Assembly: GCA_018257865.1 (NCBI GenBank)
Contig: JAEUBA010000014.1
Span: 62,001-126,000, forward strand
Direction: 5' to 3'
DNA length: 64,000 nt
DNA from: Stereocaulon alpinum
Lineage: Eukaryota > Ascomycota > Lecanoromycetes > Lecanorales > Stereocaulaceae
The translations under genes were made by a program, and so were the position numbers. Shown in pieces: positions 24,001 to 35,939 of this stretch. A model generated the notes under the pieces. That model saw only the letters and a list, made by a program, of their open reading frames with translations. It made no database searches and was not told the origin of the DNA. Position 1 is the first letter of the stretch; each line of letters starts with the position of its first letter.

Positions 24001-25572
24001 GCCACAGTTGACGAATGCGCTAATTACAGCAAGGCGGTCTTAGTGTTCCTACCAGGCATTGCAGAGATCAAGAGGCTTAATGATATGTTAGTAGGCCACC
24101 GGTTATTTACCCATGGATGGTACATCTACGCTTTACACTCAACAATAGCAACAGAGGAACAGGAACGCGCTTTCCTTATCCCTCCAGCAGGGCATCGGAA
24201 GATTGTTCTTGCAACGAACATCGCAGAAACCGGCATTACAATCCCAGATGTCACGTGCGTGATTGATACGGGCAAGCATAAGGAGATGAGGTTTGACGAA
24301 CGCAGACAATTATCTCGTCTGGTTGAGGTCTTCATCTCACGGGCAAATGCGAAACAGCGTCGGGGAAGAGCTGGCCGTGTGCAAGAGGGGCTTTGCTTCC
24401 ATCTATTCTCCAAGAATCGCCACGATAACATGATGCTAGAAGAGCAGACGCCGGAAATGCTACGTCTCTCTCTTCAAGACTTGGTATTACGAGTGAAGAT
24501 CTGCAAACTTGGTAGCATTGAACAGACCTTATCTGAGGCTCTGGATCCTCCGTCGGCAAAGAACATGAGACGTGCCATAGACGCTCTTGTTGATGTCAAA
24601 GCCTTGACGGCATTCGAAGACCTGACCTCGCTAGGAAGGCAGCTTGCCAAGTTGCCACTTGATGTGTTTTTAGGGAAGCTTGTTTTGCTTGGCTCCATCT
24701 TCGGATGTCTTGATGCTATGCTCACCATTGCTGCCATCCTATCGTCGAAATCGCCATTCTCGGCACCAATGGGAGCTCGATCGCAAGCCGATACCGCTAG
24801 ATTAGCATTCAAAAAAGGCGATTCTGACCTGCTTACTGTTTACAACGGTTATTGTGCGTGGCGTCGAATTTGCGGCGCGAACGGAATGTCTGAGTACCAG
24901 TTCTGCCGGAAAAACTTCCTGAGCCCACAATCACTGTCCAACATCGAAGACCTGAAAGCTCAACTTACTGCATCTCTGGTCGATGCTGGCTTCGTGAAGC
25001 TCGACGATTCCGAGAAAGTAGCTCTGAGTAGAGTCCGCTTCTACTCCAGGAAGAGAAACTTTGTCGAAATCCCTCTACGGTACAATTCCAATAACGACAA
25101 TGACCGAATCCTCAACGCCACCATCGCATGCAGCTTCTATCCTAAGCTGCTCAAACGGGAAGGTAAAGGCTGGAGGAACGTCGCGAACAATCAATCAGTC
25201 AGCCTACATCCGACATCTGTCAACAAAGGCACCACAAGTCTATCTAAGTGGCTGTCGTTCTACCACATCATGCAATCAAGCAACAAGTTCTACAACGCCC
25301 ACGAGACCAGCACGGTAGACGATACAGTGGTCGCATTGATGTGTGGCGAAGCTGAGTTCAAGATGTTTGCGGGAGTCATGATCATCGATGGGAACCGGGT
25401 TCGCTTCTCGGTCGATGATTGGAAGGTTCTGCTAGCTATCAAGACTGTACGTACGCAGGTGAGACAGATTATGGCCCAGTCATTTCGCCACCCTGGGCGG
25501 AGCTTATCTCCGGATCAGCAAGCTTGGCTGGACATCTGGCAGAGGATTATGTCCCCTGATTTTAGCGACTGA
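21018..25572 (+). CDS. DEVH-box RNA helicase, DHX29/DHX57/YLR419W group
   Basis: Two exons (21018-21810, 21893-25572) give 1,490 residues. The long N-terminus (~700 residues) has a Lys-rich start (MMAPNKKKKK), acidic and serine-rich segments, and an RWD-like region around residues 340-420. The helicase core carries GETGCGKST (about 724-732), TEPRRISA, motif II DEVH (about 829-832), SATVNAE (about 861), NIAETGITIPD and RRGRAGR, then the DEAH-type winged-helix and OB-fold regions. Motif II DEVH and the large N-terminal extension place it with DHX29/DHX57 and yeast YLR419W. DHX29 promotes 48S scanning through structured leaders, but the fungal members are less studied. The 82-nt intron uses GTTAGT; the alternative GTAGGT four bases upstream would break the frame. 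The second codon is also ATG, so the start could be 21021. Confidence 0.85.
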
Positions 25573-26027
25573 GAATGTACAATGGCAATTCTATCCAGGA
25601 ATCATCCGTGCCACTCAAAGCCGGCTTTCGTTCCAGGAGTGGCTTCATGAGGGTGTTCCTCCTCGGCTTCGACAGAAAGTAGCATAGTTTGATTATTGCT
25701 TTCATGTTGATACACATACATAATGCCGGCATCCGATCAATGCTGCGAATGAATCATTACACTGTCTAGAGGAATGTCAGAGTGATGATACAGGGAATTG
25801 TTCGCATTCTTCAGCTTGTACGACTTGCTCTTTTGAGGCTGCATTATGTTACTATTTTTGGATATCATGTGATGAAGATCGGAAATGTGAAACATGAAGG
25901 GTCTATGCTGTTGCTACACGAAGGCTTCACTTCTCTTCTAAGTACTTTATACCAGGTTGTCTTCAAGACAGCTGTCTTGCGTGGTCCCTTCGGCCTCGTT
26001 ACTACTTATCGAGCTGGGTCTGCGAAA
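25573..26027. other. Intergenic between helicase and F-box-like gene
   Basis: The reading frame of the next gene stays open back to about 25785, so part of this stretch could be coding if the upstream ATG is used. Otherwise nothing is seen. Confidence 0.4.
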
Positions 26028-27266
26028 ATGCCTCACGAGATCCATGGAACACGGAGTGACCCCATCATCAGACGACTTCAACCTCTTCGGAAGGTGCTAC
26101 GCCGGCAGCCTAGAGGTAGCTCTTTCGAGTTGCCGCTCAACGACGATGTTTCCCTACTTCCAAAATCATTCCTGCTCACTTTCCGTAAGCTGACTCATGC
26201 GACAAGAGACTGGGTAGACTCAGCGAAGCCTTCTGTCTTTTCGAGACTACACATCAGATTCCCTCTCAGCAATGATCCTCAAAAACTATTCGCCCTCAGC
26301 CGTGTAGCATTATATTGCCAGCATATGGGCGTTTCCTTTTTAGGCATGCATCAGGCTATTTGCACGTTCAACACTAGTCCATTCCTTCCTTCCTTCACGG
26401 CTCTTACAGACCTCCATCTTGACTGCCCCTCTCCCCATACCATACAACCGTTGCTCTCCTTCCGCCAAGCCCTCAAATCGCCCCACGTACCGGCCTTGAC
26501 ATGCCTTACGATATCTAATCTAACGCTAGAAGGAATTAAGGCCCTCCGTTTCGGCAGCTTCACGACTTTCGGCACGTCAGATCCGACAAGTAGGCAGTTG
26601 TGGCAGAGATTGAGGTTACTGGACATCACCGTGATACCGTGGTTTGGGAAAGCGGCAAAGGAAATGAAACCCAGCCTTCTGCGGGTCAGAGATCAACCAG
26701 ACGATCACGAAACCTGGCGCACTGGTCTCAGAATACTACACAATTGGCTTGAAAGCTTCGCATTCACAGGCAGTTTGGAAACCTTGAACTTCAGATGGCT
26801 TGGTCAGCAGGGTCCCAACCCACTGCTCTTGGACCTTGTAGGACGTGAGCCTACGACCGTTCAGTGGTTCAGTGCCACGGCAATCTTGTGGCGTGACCTG
26901 AAGCAAACACAATTGATGGGTGTGCGCATCACAGAGGAGGACGTAAAAAAGATACAAGAGAGGGTCCCCCAGCTGCGGTCATTGCGTGGTGATCCAGAGC
27001 TAGTGGGCCACGACGTTCTTCCTCAAGCTCAGGAGAAGACGCCTGGGAATCGAGAGTCGGTGCTGGTTCGTTTGGGAGGGCAGCCTGCACAAGGAGCTGG
27101 TAAGGCGACAGGGATTTCGGAAGGATATGGACCTTCGGTTGACGATGTGCTAGTTGCGCCAGAGCTGGTGGACAGCAGAGTTTCTATCATTGATCTCGCA
27201 CCAACGAACATGCAATCCGATCTACGGGTATCAGCTGCAGAGAGATGGTATCGGGATGCGTTGTAG
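26028..27266 (+). CDS. F-box-like fungal orphan protein
   Basis: A single exon encodes 412 residues from ATG 26028; an in-frame ATG at 25785 would add 81 residues of less typical composition. Near the N-terminus the pattern LPLNDDVSLLPKSFLLTFRK, followed by RDWVDSAKPSVFSRLHI, resembles a degenerate fungal F-box followed by the usual tryptophan and leucine-rich linker. The middle has leucine-spaced segments (LTDLHLDC, LTCLTISNLTLEGIKAL) like the irregular LRRs of such proteins. F-box proteins link substrates to SCF ubiquitin ligases through Skp1, but this assignment rests on pattern only. The C-terminal 100 residues are polar. The stop faces the DNMT5 stop 259 bp away. Confidence 0.55.
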   Translation: MPHEIHGTRSDPIIRRLQPLRKVLRRQPRGSSFELPLNDDVSLLPKSFLLTFRKLTHATRDWVDSAKPSVFSRLHIRFPLSNDPQKLFALSRVALYCQHMGVSFLGMHQAICTFNTSPFLPSFTALTDLHLDCPSPHTIQPLLSFRQALKSPHVPALTCLTISNLTLEGIKALRFGSFTTFGTSDPTSRQLWQRLRLLDITVIPWFGKAAKEMKPSLLRVRDQPDDHETWRTGLRILHNWLESFAFTGSLETLNFRWLGQQGPNPLLLDLVGREPTTVQWFSATAILWRDLKQTQLMGVRITEEDVKKIQERVPQLRSLRGDPELVGHDVLPQAQEKTPGNRESVLVRLGGQPAQGAGKATGISEGYGPSVDDVLVAPELVDSRVSIIDLAPTNMQSDLRVSAAERWYRDAL

Positions 27267-27525
27267 TGCTTAGAATCAATGGAAAGGCCTGAGGAATCTG
27301 CGTTGTTCAATATGCGGAAGATATTTGCTTCAACCGCGTGCATTGATCGATAACGTAGACTAAAGTAATGACTGTGTATGCTAGTGAATGGACAAGCTCG
27401 TAGACGTGCATGCTAGTAACAGTGCTGGCTATGGTACATAAAGTTCGCATGAGTATTAAAACCTCATTTTGTTCTCAACGTTTCCCACCACTGAAGTAGA
27501 ATAGAAAAGTCACACTCCGAAATCC

Positions 27526-30500
27526 TCACGAATCTTTGTAATACATGTCCTTGTTCCCCGTCCCCCATTCCTGTATCTTCTCATCATGAGAGAGCTCATT
27601 ATAAGGAACCAATTGAAACTGCATTGCCCCCTCAACAAGACGCTTAACGAGCTTCGCGTGCGTACGCTCCTGGAGCAAGTCGACGTCGAACGACCCTCTA
27701 ACAAGGAAGTGGTAGACCTTCACAATCTTCTTCTGACCACTTCGAAGTGCACGGCCGATACATTGTTTCATGGCGGCGTCGTAGCGAGCTTGCGTCTCGC
27801 AGTGGAGTGGAGCGAGGAAGATGACGTGGTTGGCGTTGATCAGATTGCTGTTGCCAAGGTTAGCACGAACATCTGCAAGGCTTTCGGAAGGTTTGACTCA
27901 CATCCCCGCCGCTGTTTCGCTAGACGGATTCAGTACGAGCACTTTAGACTTCTTCGCACCTTTGTAGGTCTGGAACTTCTTCATGACTTTGGCAGTATTG
28001 GCGCCCGACGATGCCAAAAGGGAAGTCCTGATACCCGCAGCCTTCAATGCTGCGTTGACTTTGACCATCATGTCTTTGAACTGCACGAACAGCAGAACCT
28101 GCTCTTTCCTATTAATGCTCCGAATGAGGTCGATGACGGCTTGGATCTTGTTGCCATGAGGATGTCGATGACTATCGTCCCCGATGACTTGCGTGGCGGG
28201 TTTCAAGAGGTGTGTCCCGGCAGGAGCGTCACATTTATGGTAACGACAGTGTTTGACTTCTTTGGGGTCCTTGCAACACGCACTGCACATCATATGCCCA
28301 CAGCGTATGTTGAGAAGCAGGTCCTCCGAGGGGATCTGTTCATGACAGAAGTAACATTTTACCATTGACTCGGGCTGCCTTTGGTGCTTGTCGATCCAGT
28401 CCCGAATTTTACGAGTATTGTCAATGAGTCGTAGCGATCTTACTCGTGTAGGAAGCTCCTTACCATAGCTTCGTAGGACAGCCACCAAGTTGCGAAGAAT
28501 TTTCCCGAATTTGCCTGGGGCAGCTTTAATTTGGCCATCCTTGATCCGTGGAATTTTAATACCTTGCGTGATCGGCGGTGGTGGAATCTTGATTGCCTGT
28601 ACCTTTTTGTCGATCCAGGCCCACGCTCGCTCCGAACCATCTGCAAGAGGTTCTGGTGGTTCTATCGGCGCTGGCTTCTTCTTTCCGTCATTCAGGGCTC
28701 GCTGGGCCATAACCACGACTTGGCGTTCACGCTTCGCAATAAGTTTTCGGTCGTCAGTCCATTTCTTCTCTCGCTTCCTCATCGCCACGTCTGGCTTCTC
28801 ACGATACCATAGCACCTCGTCCTCTTCAACGCACTTCACTTCAGCATCAAGGACACAGCCAAGGTAAAGGTTGGTTGATTCTCGGTCTCCAAGTACGCCT
28901 TCCCGTACAGACGAAATCCAGCTCCAAAAGAATTGGGCATCAGCTTCTTTGCACTTACTAAGAAGCCACATGGCGTGATGCAGATGTCGGCTGAGGAGAC
29001 GCAAATGCTGGCGCAATTCACGTCGGCGGTAATAGTGCAGTGTAGCGCATGCGTCAAGGGTGAGGCTGCCAACTTCGGCATTTTCCAAATCTACTGAAAA
29101 GTACGAAGTAGTCTTTAGAAGAGCTTCTGCGGCGGACTTGTTGCCTCTGAGATATAATTTCTTCTGCTCCTGCAGCTCACGCTCGGCCTTCGATTGGCCT
29201 TGGATGACAAGTTTCATGGCGTGCGATTCGACGTGCTGCTGAAGTTCTCTGTAGTAAATCATCTCTGTTGAATCCATTTCGATGACCCGATACTCAACCT
29301 TCACCCCCATCAAGGTGATGTCGGCTTGATTCTGATACCATCAACATTAGTGACGCATTTCGTGTCTAGATAGAAGGTGTACTTACCTGGCGAACAGAAT
29401 GATCAAGAAAGCGTTGGGCATGCTGTTGTTTCTCCCTATGCCATGCTGTACTGTATGATCGGCCGTAGGAAAGCACACTCTCAACCTCTGCGCACAATTA
29501 GACACATGCAGCCTGGAAAGACCAAAAGACCTACTTGTGCGATCTTCGCGAAGACTTCGGATGCTCTCATGTGTCTGTGCACCAGGCGCGTCATCCACAA
29601 TGCCAAGATTGACGTGGATATAAGCAGCCATTCGGTGGACCCCTGCAAAGTCGTCTAGAGGCGGCGTACCAGAAAGCGTCCATCGAAATGAGCATTTCAA
29701 GGTTCTGACATAGATGTAGGTCCTGGCGTTGAGATAGGTCCATTCATCGATCACGATTCTACGGAACTCGAACATTTGCAGACAGGGTCCTGTCAATTTG
29801 TCCAAACTGGCAACGTTAAGGTCGGCAAAGTCATCGTCATCCACGGCCTGGGGAGAGAATTCGACTGGTCTAACACCATCGCGACGTCGTTTGGCATCTT
29901 CAGCATATCTAGCTCCTCTTAACCGCTGTGTTGGTACGGCGCGAAGAAGCTCCTCGTCATTTAGCGCTGAATTAAGCCTCGCCTTTAAACGTTCAACGAA
30001 CACTCTTCGAGCTGCTGTCTGGCCTCTCCTGCGTTTCTTCTTCAAGCTATCGCTTGGGTCGCCGGCTTCTAGCTCTGCCTGGCGTATGTTGCGTTTCGTC
30101 TTCGAGCTCTCGCTTGGGTGGCCGGCTTCCGATTTTGCTGGACCTTCCTCTGACTTTGGGCCCATATTCTGGTTCCAGTCGGTGAGTAGGCTCTTTACTG
30201 AATTCTCGGGTGGTCCCTCCTCGTGGGTTGCCTCTAAATCCTCATCGGATCCTCCGTCGGAGGCTACCTCTAGGCCCTGCTCTGGATACTCCCCGGGATC
30301 CTGAGCAGCGGTCCCGTCCCCACCCTCGTTGTCGGTTGCGTCTTCCATTCCTTCGGCGTGTTCCTCATCTTCCTCTCGAGCTACGCTCCCACCGGCGCTA
30401 ACCTCGTCAATCTCATCATCGCTTTCCTGGAAGGTCTCATGGTATTCGTCTTCTTCGGACTCTTCGGAGTCCTCAATAGCGTTTTCCGCGGCAACTTCTT

Positions 30501-33500
30501 TCGCTATCTCAGCTGCAATATTGTCATCGACCTCGTCAAAGCTCGACGAATTCTGCAGTTCCGTTGTCAACTCTTCGATCCTCGAGTTAGCACGAGAGAG
30601 CCAGGCGCTAAATGGCCGACCGCCAATTGTCGAGATCTCTGGGAGCGCTGCAAAAAGCGCGACTCGCTTAAGATAGGTATCCTTCTCAAGGATTGCCCAG
30701 GATACAATGATGATATCCGCTTCTTGGAACTTTGCAACCGACATCGCTTTCAGATCGTAATTGGAAGATATTGTCAGGACGGTAAACCTCCTTCCAATGA
30801 AACGCTGCACCTCTGCCTTCCATTGGTGGACTAGCGTTGGCGGAACGATAACTAGTGTTGCTTTGAGGTGGATACTGCCATTGACATCAGTCTTCGCGGA
30901 AATTCTAGCTTTGTCCTTGTCGTCATCAATGAGACCCAGCATTGTAGCTGTCTTGCCATACCCCACTTCGTCAGCAAGAACGCCTCCTCGGACTTTGTGC
31001 GATCTTGTAGCGCGGACTGATGCACGCCAGCCAAGGTTTGGAATGATAGCTTCCTCGATCTCCTGCTCGTCAAAACGTTGCGAATCAGGAGACTCTTGAG
31101 CTTTCATCCATTTGAACGAAGACTGCTGCTCATAACGAAGTTGCTTCTTGCGTGCAGTTCCATTCTCGTTCCTGAATATATGATCCTCTCCACGTTGCTG
31201 ACCCTCGAAAGTATTTCCGATGCTGTAAGCTTGGGGTCGAACTTCTGTGTCCAACCTAAACCGAGTATCGAAAGACCAACTCATTCGGATATCGTCAGAG
31301 TCAGGAACGCGACCGAGCTTCGCATACGCCCGATGAGCGAGTGTGGGGATGTTGATACCAATCTGTAGACAGTAGATCACATCATTGTTACGTTTCACCT
31401 GAATATAGAATGGTGTCGGTCTCGCTTTCATAGCACGCTCGAAAGCACCTGCAGTCCTGCCGTCTTCGTAGGGCTTGACTGTGTTGGCCGATTTAGTAAG
31501 TGCCAACCTCCATTTCATAACGGGCATATCCGGTGCGCACGTTTGGCATCTTTGCGATTGGACTGGTAGATCGATTGGAGTCCAAGCATTGGCGTACCCA
31601 TCGAGGGAACGTACCCTATCCGTGATCCAATCGATGTTGATGAGAGTCTTCCGTTCCTCAGCTAGGCTGATCGTCTCCCACGGCAGGTCGATTTCCATGC
31701 CGTCTCCCAAGGCCACTATCGGCAACTCGCAGTGAAGTAGGGCAGTATAGGCGTTCTTGCAATTGATAACGGTTGGTCGCGGCTCTAGGGAAGCGGGTAT
31801 TGATACGCCTTGTTTAAGGACCTGGTGAAAGGCTGAGTCTAGTCCTGGGGTCGCTCTCAAGGACGCCTTGCACTCCCGCCACTCTCCGTCGAGGAAACAT
31901 TGGGGAGTCCAGCATGACTGCTTTGTCGTTGTCGAAGGTCGCCATGAGGCGTCTAGGCGTAAGATCACATCCCGAGTCTCTCCGTAATGCAGACGATGAA
32001 TATCGGCTGACACCACGAACTGGTCTGATATGGGGTCTCCCACTCGATCCGGGTCAAGGAAAAGGTAGAGAGGGGGAGTGTGAATGTTCTCAATGGGAGA
32101 GACTTTCTTATACAAGAAGCCGCTTGCTGTCCCACATTTGCGTAGTGAGTGATAGACTCCGCAGACGTCGTGATCTAGGGCAGATACTGATTGATTTTCC
32201 AGGCTAACTTCCAGAAAGGACCATATTCTCTTTTCAGCAATATCTGGATCGCGAATCCCGAGCAACGATTCCCAGTAGGGCACTAACTTTCCTTCGCCCT
32301 CAATAACGAGACGGGATGTGGTAGGGGATGGAAGACGAAATAGCCAGGAACCTGTCAGAATATTGTCGCTAGGAACAGCCATCTTTGCTATTGGTTGTCT
32401 GAAAAGCTCGCGAGATCTGCTCTTCAGTGGCAGACTCGGTCTTATTTTTGCGTAAAGAAGCCATTGCGCACCAGCGTTACCGCAGACGAGCTCCAGTCTG
32501 CCTACTTGGCCTTCATAGGTGATGGTCCAGTTTTCGGCACGCTTTGACTTTCGGTAGCGATAGTCTTCTGTGAAGACTGACTCAACGGTATCCCAGTAGT
32601 CTGTCCAGTCCTCTCCATCCTCTTTCCCACTGTGAACTCTGGCCGTTGATCTCAATTCTTCAAGCGATACGCCGAACATTTGCAATGATAGAGGTAGTGC
32701 AGATTTGATAACAGTATCGACAATGTACGGATCTCTTGGTATTTTCATCTGGCACCTTGAAATTTGATACGCATGCCGCGGCAAACCACTGCATGCTTTG
32801 CAACTCCGATTGTGACACAATTTGCACTCCAGGAAACGGGACTTTGTTGTCATTGTCTGGCCTTCATGCTGGCATCGCTGGCTACCCGCCTCGGCGAGAC
32901 TGCGGAGGTCTGCCACTGGAATCGGTTCGCACCCAACGAGATCCAGCGGTCGCTTCGGTCCGAGCTTGCTGGAATCCATGACCACAGGGGACATTGAGAC
33001 TTTGGGAGGCTCCACAAGCGAATCCTTATTGATACGCTTCGTCAATCCTACGGCGCCAACAATCAGTGCGCCGAGGATTGCTGCGCCCACCACAGTTGTA
33101 CTCATCGCGTTCCCGGCCATCTCTTGTAGCTCTCTTTGACTCTCGCGAGTCAATAGAAGCTCATTCTTAGGAATGCCCTGTAGAGCCAGGGCTTCTCGGC
33201 CAGTAAGAGGCCCTCCACGCGTCGTCAGGAATGGCATACCCGTCGGCGTGATACAGCCGACCACTCCAAAGGGAACACCGTCGTCAAACCGGAAAACATT
33301 CTGCGAAAGCTCCCAGACGCGCCTAAAGTTTATCAGTTACTAGGTCCCTATAAAAATGGGGAATTAGACTTACACTTTGAAGAAAGAGTCATATTCTCTG
33401 ACTACGTTGCGAAGATATGCGACGTCAAACGTTTCCCAGATACGCGCGACTTGGACACTGAACCATTCAGGCCACCAGTAATCTGGTGCTTTGGCAGTAC

Positions 33501-35939
33501 CGCCATTGATCCAGTTGGTGATGGGGCGTCCTGTTCCATACAGCTTTTGCTCACGATAATCCTGATATCCCGCTTGGCAGGTTTCCCAGTCGGCCTCAAT
33601 GCGCACATCTTTTGCTGTCTTAGAAAACTCGGCTTTCGCTTCAGACACACGTTGATCATCATCGGCCATCAGAATAGCTTCAACGGATACACTAGCACGT
33701 CGTTGGAGTTTTCCCATTATTTGCCTCCATGTGGTCACGAGTTTCTTCGCATCTGCAGAATCTCCGAAAGCCTTTTTCGACAGGCATATCATATACCCTC
33801 TCTTTCGTGTATGGGGAAGATAGTATTCTTTTGTATCCACAAGCACCCACTCACAAAAGTATGCATTCTTTTCGGATTTCCAAAAGTTGAGAAAGAATTG
33901 CCTCTCCGCAGTATTCATACGCAGCGTCTTCGACGTGGTCGTCCTCCCTATATCCTTTATCCAGGCTTTGTCGTCCTGCCAGATCGCTTTGAATTTGTCC
34001 CAAGGCGCGCCGGAGACATTTTCGAGAATCAAGATTGCTGGCGAATACTTTCTAGCGTATTCTAGAATACTTAGAAAAGTATCGCTGGATTCGCCAAATG
34101 CCTTGCCAGAGGTGTTGAGTTTGGAGAAATCAACGCAAGCGAACCCAGCAATGATGAGGTCTACATTCCGCGGGATCTTGGCATTAGCACCGTAGGCAGT
34201 TGACCTACGCGAGATGTCAACAAGTAGAACAGACGCAAAGATGTCAGAGACTTACGCTTTCGTGCTTTTACGGTCGGCCAGCTCGCGTATGTCACGGAAC
34301 AATAGCTTCGGGCTAAAATTGCGTTCAATGTACGCTTGCTTGTATGGGACGATCTCGGCGCTGAACAAATGATCGTAATTCAGATCCTTGCCAGACCTCT
34401 GTTTCAAGCCTTGGACACGGTCAGCACGAGAAATGATGAGCCTTACAGAGACGCGGACTACTTACTGCTTGCGATCATCTTCAAGGCCAGTAATGGACTC
34501 TCAGTCCCCGAACACATTGTTGCAACGTTGATGACACGCTCGTCCAGGATATTCAAAGCTGTATCCAAGCCCAGTTCACAAGCTCTTGCCGTAAGATGAT
34601 CGAAGATCTCTTGGACATCGGACAGCTGCTCAGCATATTCATCGATACGTCCACCATTCTTGGGGTAGGGCATTTCAACTACGTGCGTGTCTCGCTTTGG
34701 CTGCTTTGTTTTCAAGGCTGCAGTTTCCTTTGCCCCTTCCACAGGGACTTTCTTGTCACTTGAAGATGGATTGGTGGCGTCGTGCATTATAACGTCAAGA
34801 TCATCAACAGGCTTAGCACCAAGAAAATCCGGTGGTGGGCCTGTGGTCTTCTGTCGCTTGTTATCTGACATGTTTTGGACTTTCCTCTTTCGCTTCCTTG
34901 TCTCGTTTGGTTTCGCATGTTCATCAAAGGACTTTGGTGGAGCTGGTGCTGGGATTCTTGCACTTGGTGCCGTATATTCATCGAAGGCGTTCGGTGAAGC
35001 TGAAGTGGGTGGACGACTGGACACTGGTGGCCTATTTTGCGTTGGTGCTGTATTTCTAATAGATGAGATCGGTGTAGCCGATCTGGAGGGACGACTGAAT
35101 GGTGGTGGCATGCTTTGCGTTGGTGCTGTATATCTATCAGATGAGGTCGGTGTAGCCGATCTGGAGGGGCGACTGAATGGTGGTGGCATGCTTTGCGTTG
35201 GTGCCGTATATTCATCGAAGGCGTTCGGAGAAGCTGAAGTGGGTGGACGACTGAACGCTGCTGGCATACTTTGCGTTGGTGCTGTATTTCTATTAGATGA
35301 GGTCGGTGAAGCTGACGTGGGTGGACGACTAAACGCTGGTGACCTGTTTTGCATTGGTGCTGCGTTCCTGTTAGATGAGGTCGGTATAGCTAATCTGGAG
35401 GGACGACTGAATGGTGGTGGCATGCTTTGCGTTGGTGCTGCATTTCTGTTAGATAACATCGGTATGACTGATCTGAAGGGACGACTGAATGGTGGTGGCA
35501 TGCTTTGCGTCGGTGCCGTGTTTCTATCAAATGAGGTCGGTGTAGCTGAAGTGGAAGGACGACTGTGTGACGAGGGTAATCCTCCGGTGGGATGGTTGCC
35601 CAGGGCTGCTCTCGTTTCAGAATCTGTCGTTGAAGCTGGGTTGATCTGAGTGCGGTACAAAGCGTATTGCATAAGTAGAGACCGAGGATCATCGCTGCGG
35701 TATGAGGTCCGCCTGAAATTCTCTAGCTTTGCATCATCGACGAGCTTTGTCAACCCATCGATGTCATCCTTCGCTTCATCTCTCGTGTAAATATCCAATT
35801 GTTGTATCGTGATCTCACCTAGTCCGAAGAGGATTAATGCACAGGTCGCGACGTTGTCATCAGACACCCTCGGCAGTGTGTTTGGCAGCCCACCACCCGA
35901 ACCCTGAGAAGGGTTTTGGGAAGGCGAGCTCGATGTCAT
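27526..35939 (-). CDS. DNMT5: DNMT5: cytosine-5 DNA methyltransferase-RING-SNF2 ATPase
   Basis: Seven exons (35939-34466, 34409-34256, 34204-33374, 33322-29535, 29487-29387, 29331-27902, 27847-27526) give 2,699 residues. Residues ~1-470 are low-complexity with a 26-residue tandem repeat. The methyltransferase domain has motif I TMCSGTESPLLAL (~475-487), motif IV GFACVDFS (~563-570, catalytic Cys), ENV (~602), TRKRGYMI (~676) and GNAMSTTVVG (~889). A cysteine cluster follows (CQHEG, CKLCHNRSCKAC). The SNF2 motor has DEVGYGKTAT (~1604-1613), IDEWTYLN (~2010) and SGTPP, then a RING (CYFCHEQ..CGHMMCSACC, ~2438-2485), GINLINANH and GRALRSGQ. This order defines DNMT5, which in Cryptococcus performs ATP-dependent maintenance CG methylation. 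An acidic insertion (EESEEDEYHE region) of ~400 residues separates SNF2 motifs I and II. The first ATG of the frame is not used; start 35939 opens MTSSSPSQ. Confidence 0.93.
34950..35560 (-). repeat. 78-bp coding minisatellite, about eight units, in DNMT5
   Basis: The unit encodes 26 residues built around RNTAPTQSMPPPFSRP followed by a Ser/Ala/Thr-rich half. Unit starts recur every 78 bp, read on the minus strand from about 35540 to 34970, with variants RNAAPTQ, RNAAPMQ, EYTAPTQ, RYTAPTQ and EYTAPSA. Two alternating second halves (PSRSATPTSS and PPTSASPNAF types) suggest past duplication of larger blocks. As 78 is a multiple of three, the antisense strand also stays open. Confidence 0.9.

Noticed and set aside
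34687..35649. 320-codon plus-strand open frame rich in Gly, Val and Leu
   Set aside because: It is the antisense of the DNMT5 78-bp coding repeat. Because the unit is a multiple of three without stops, the opposite strand stays open by construction.
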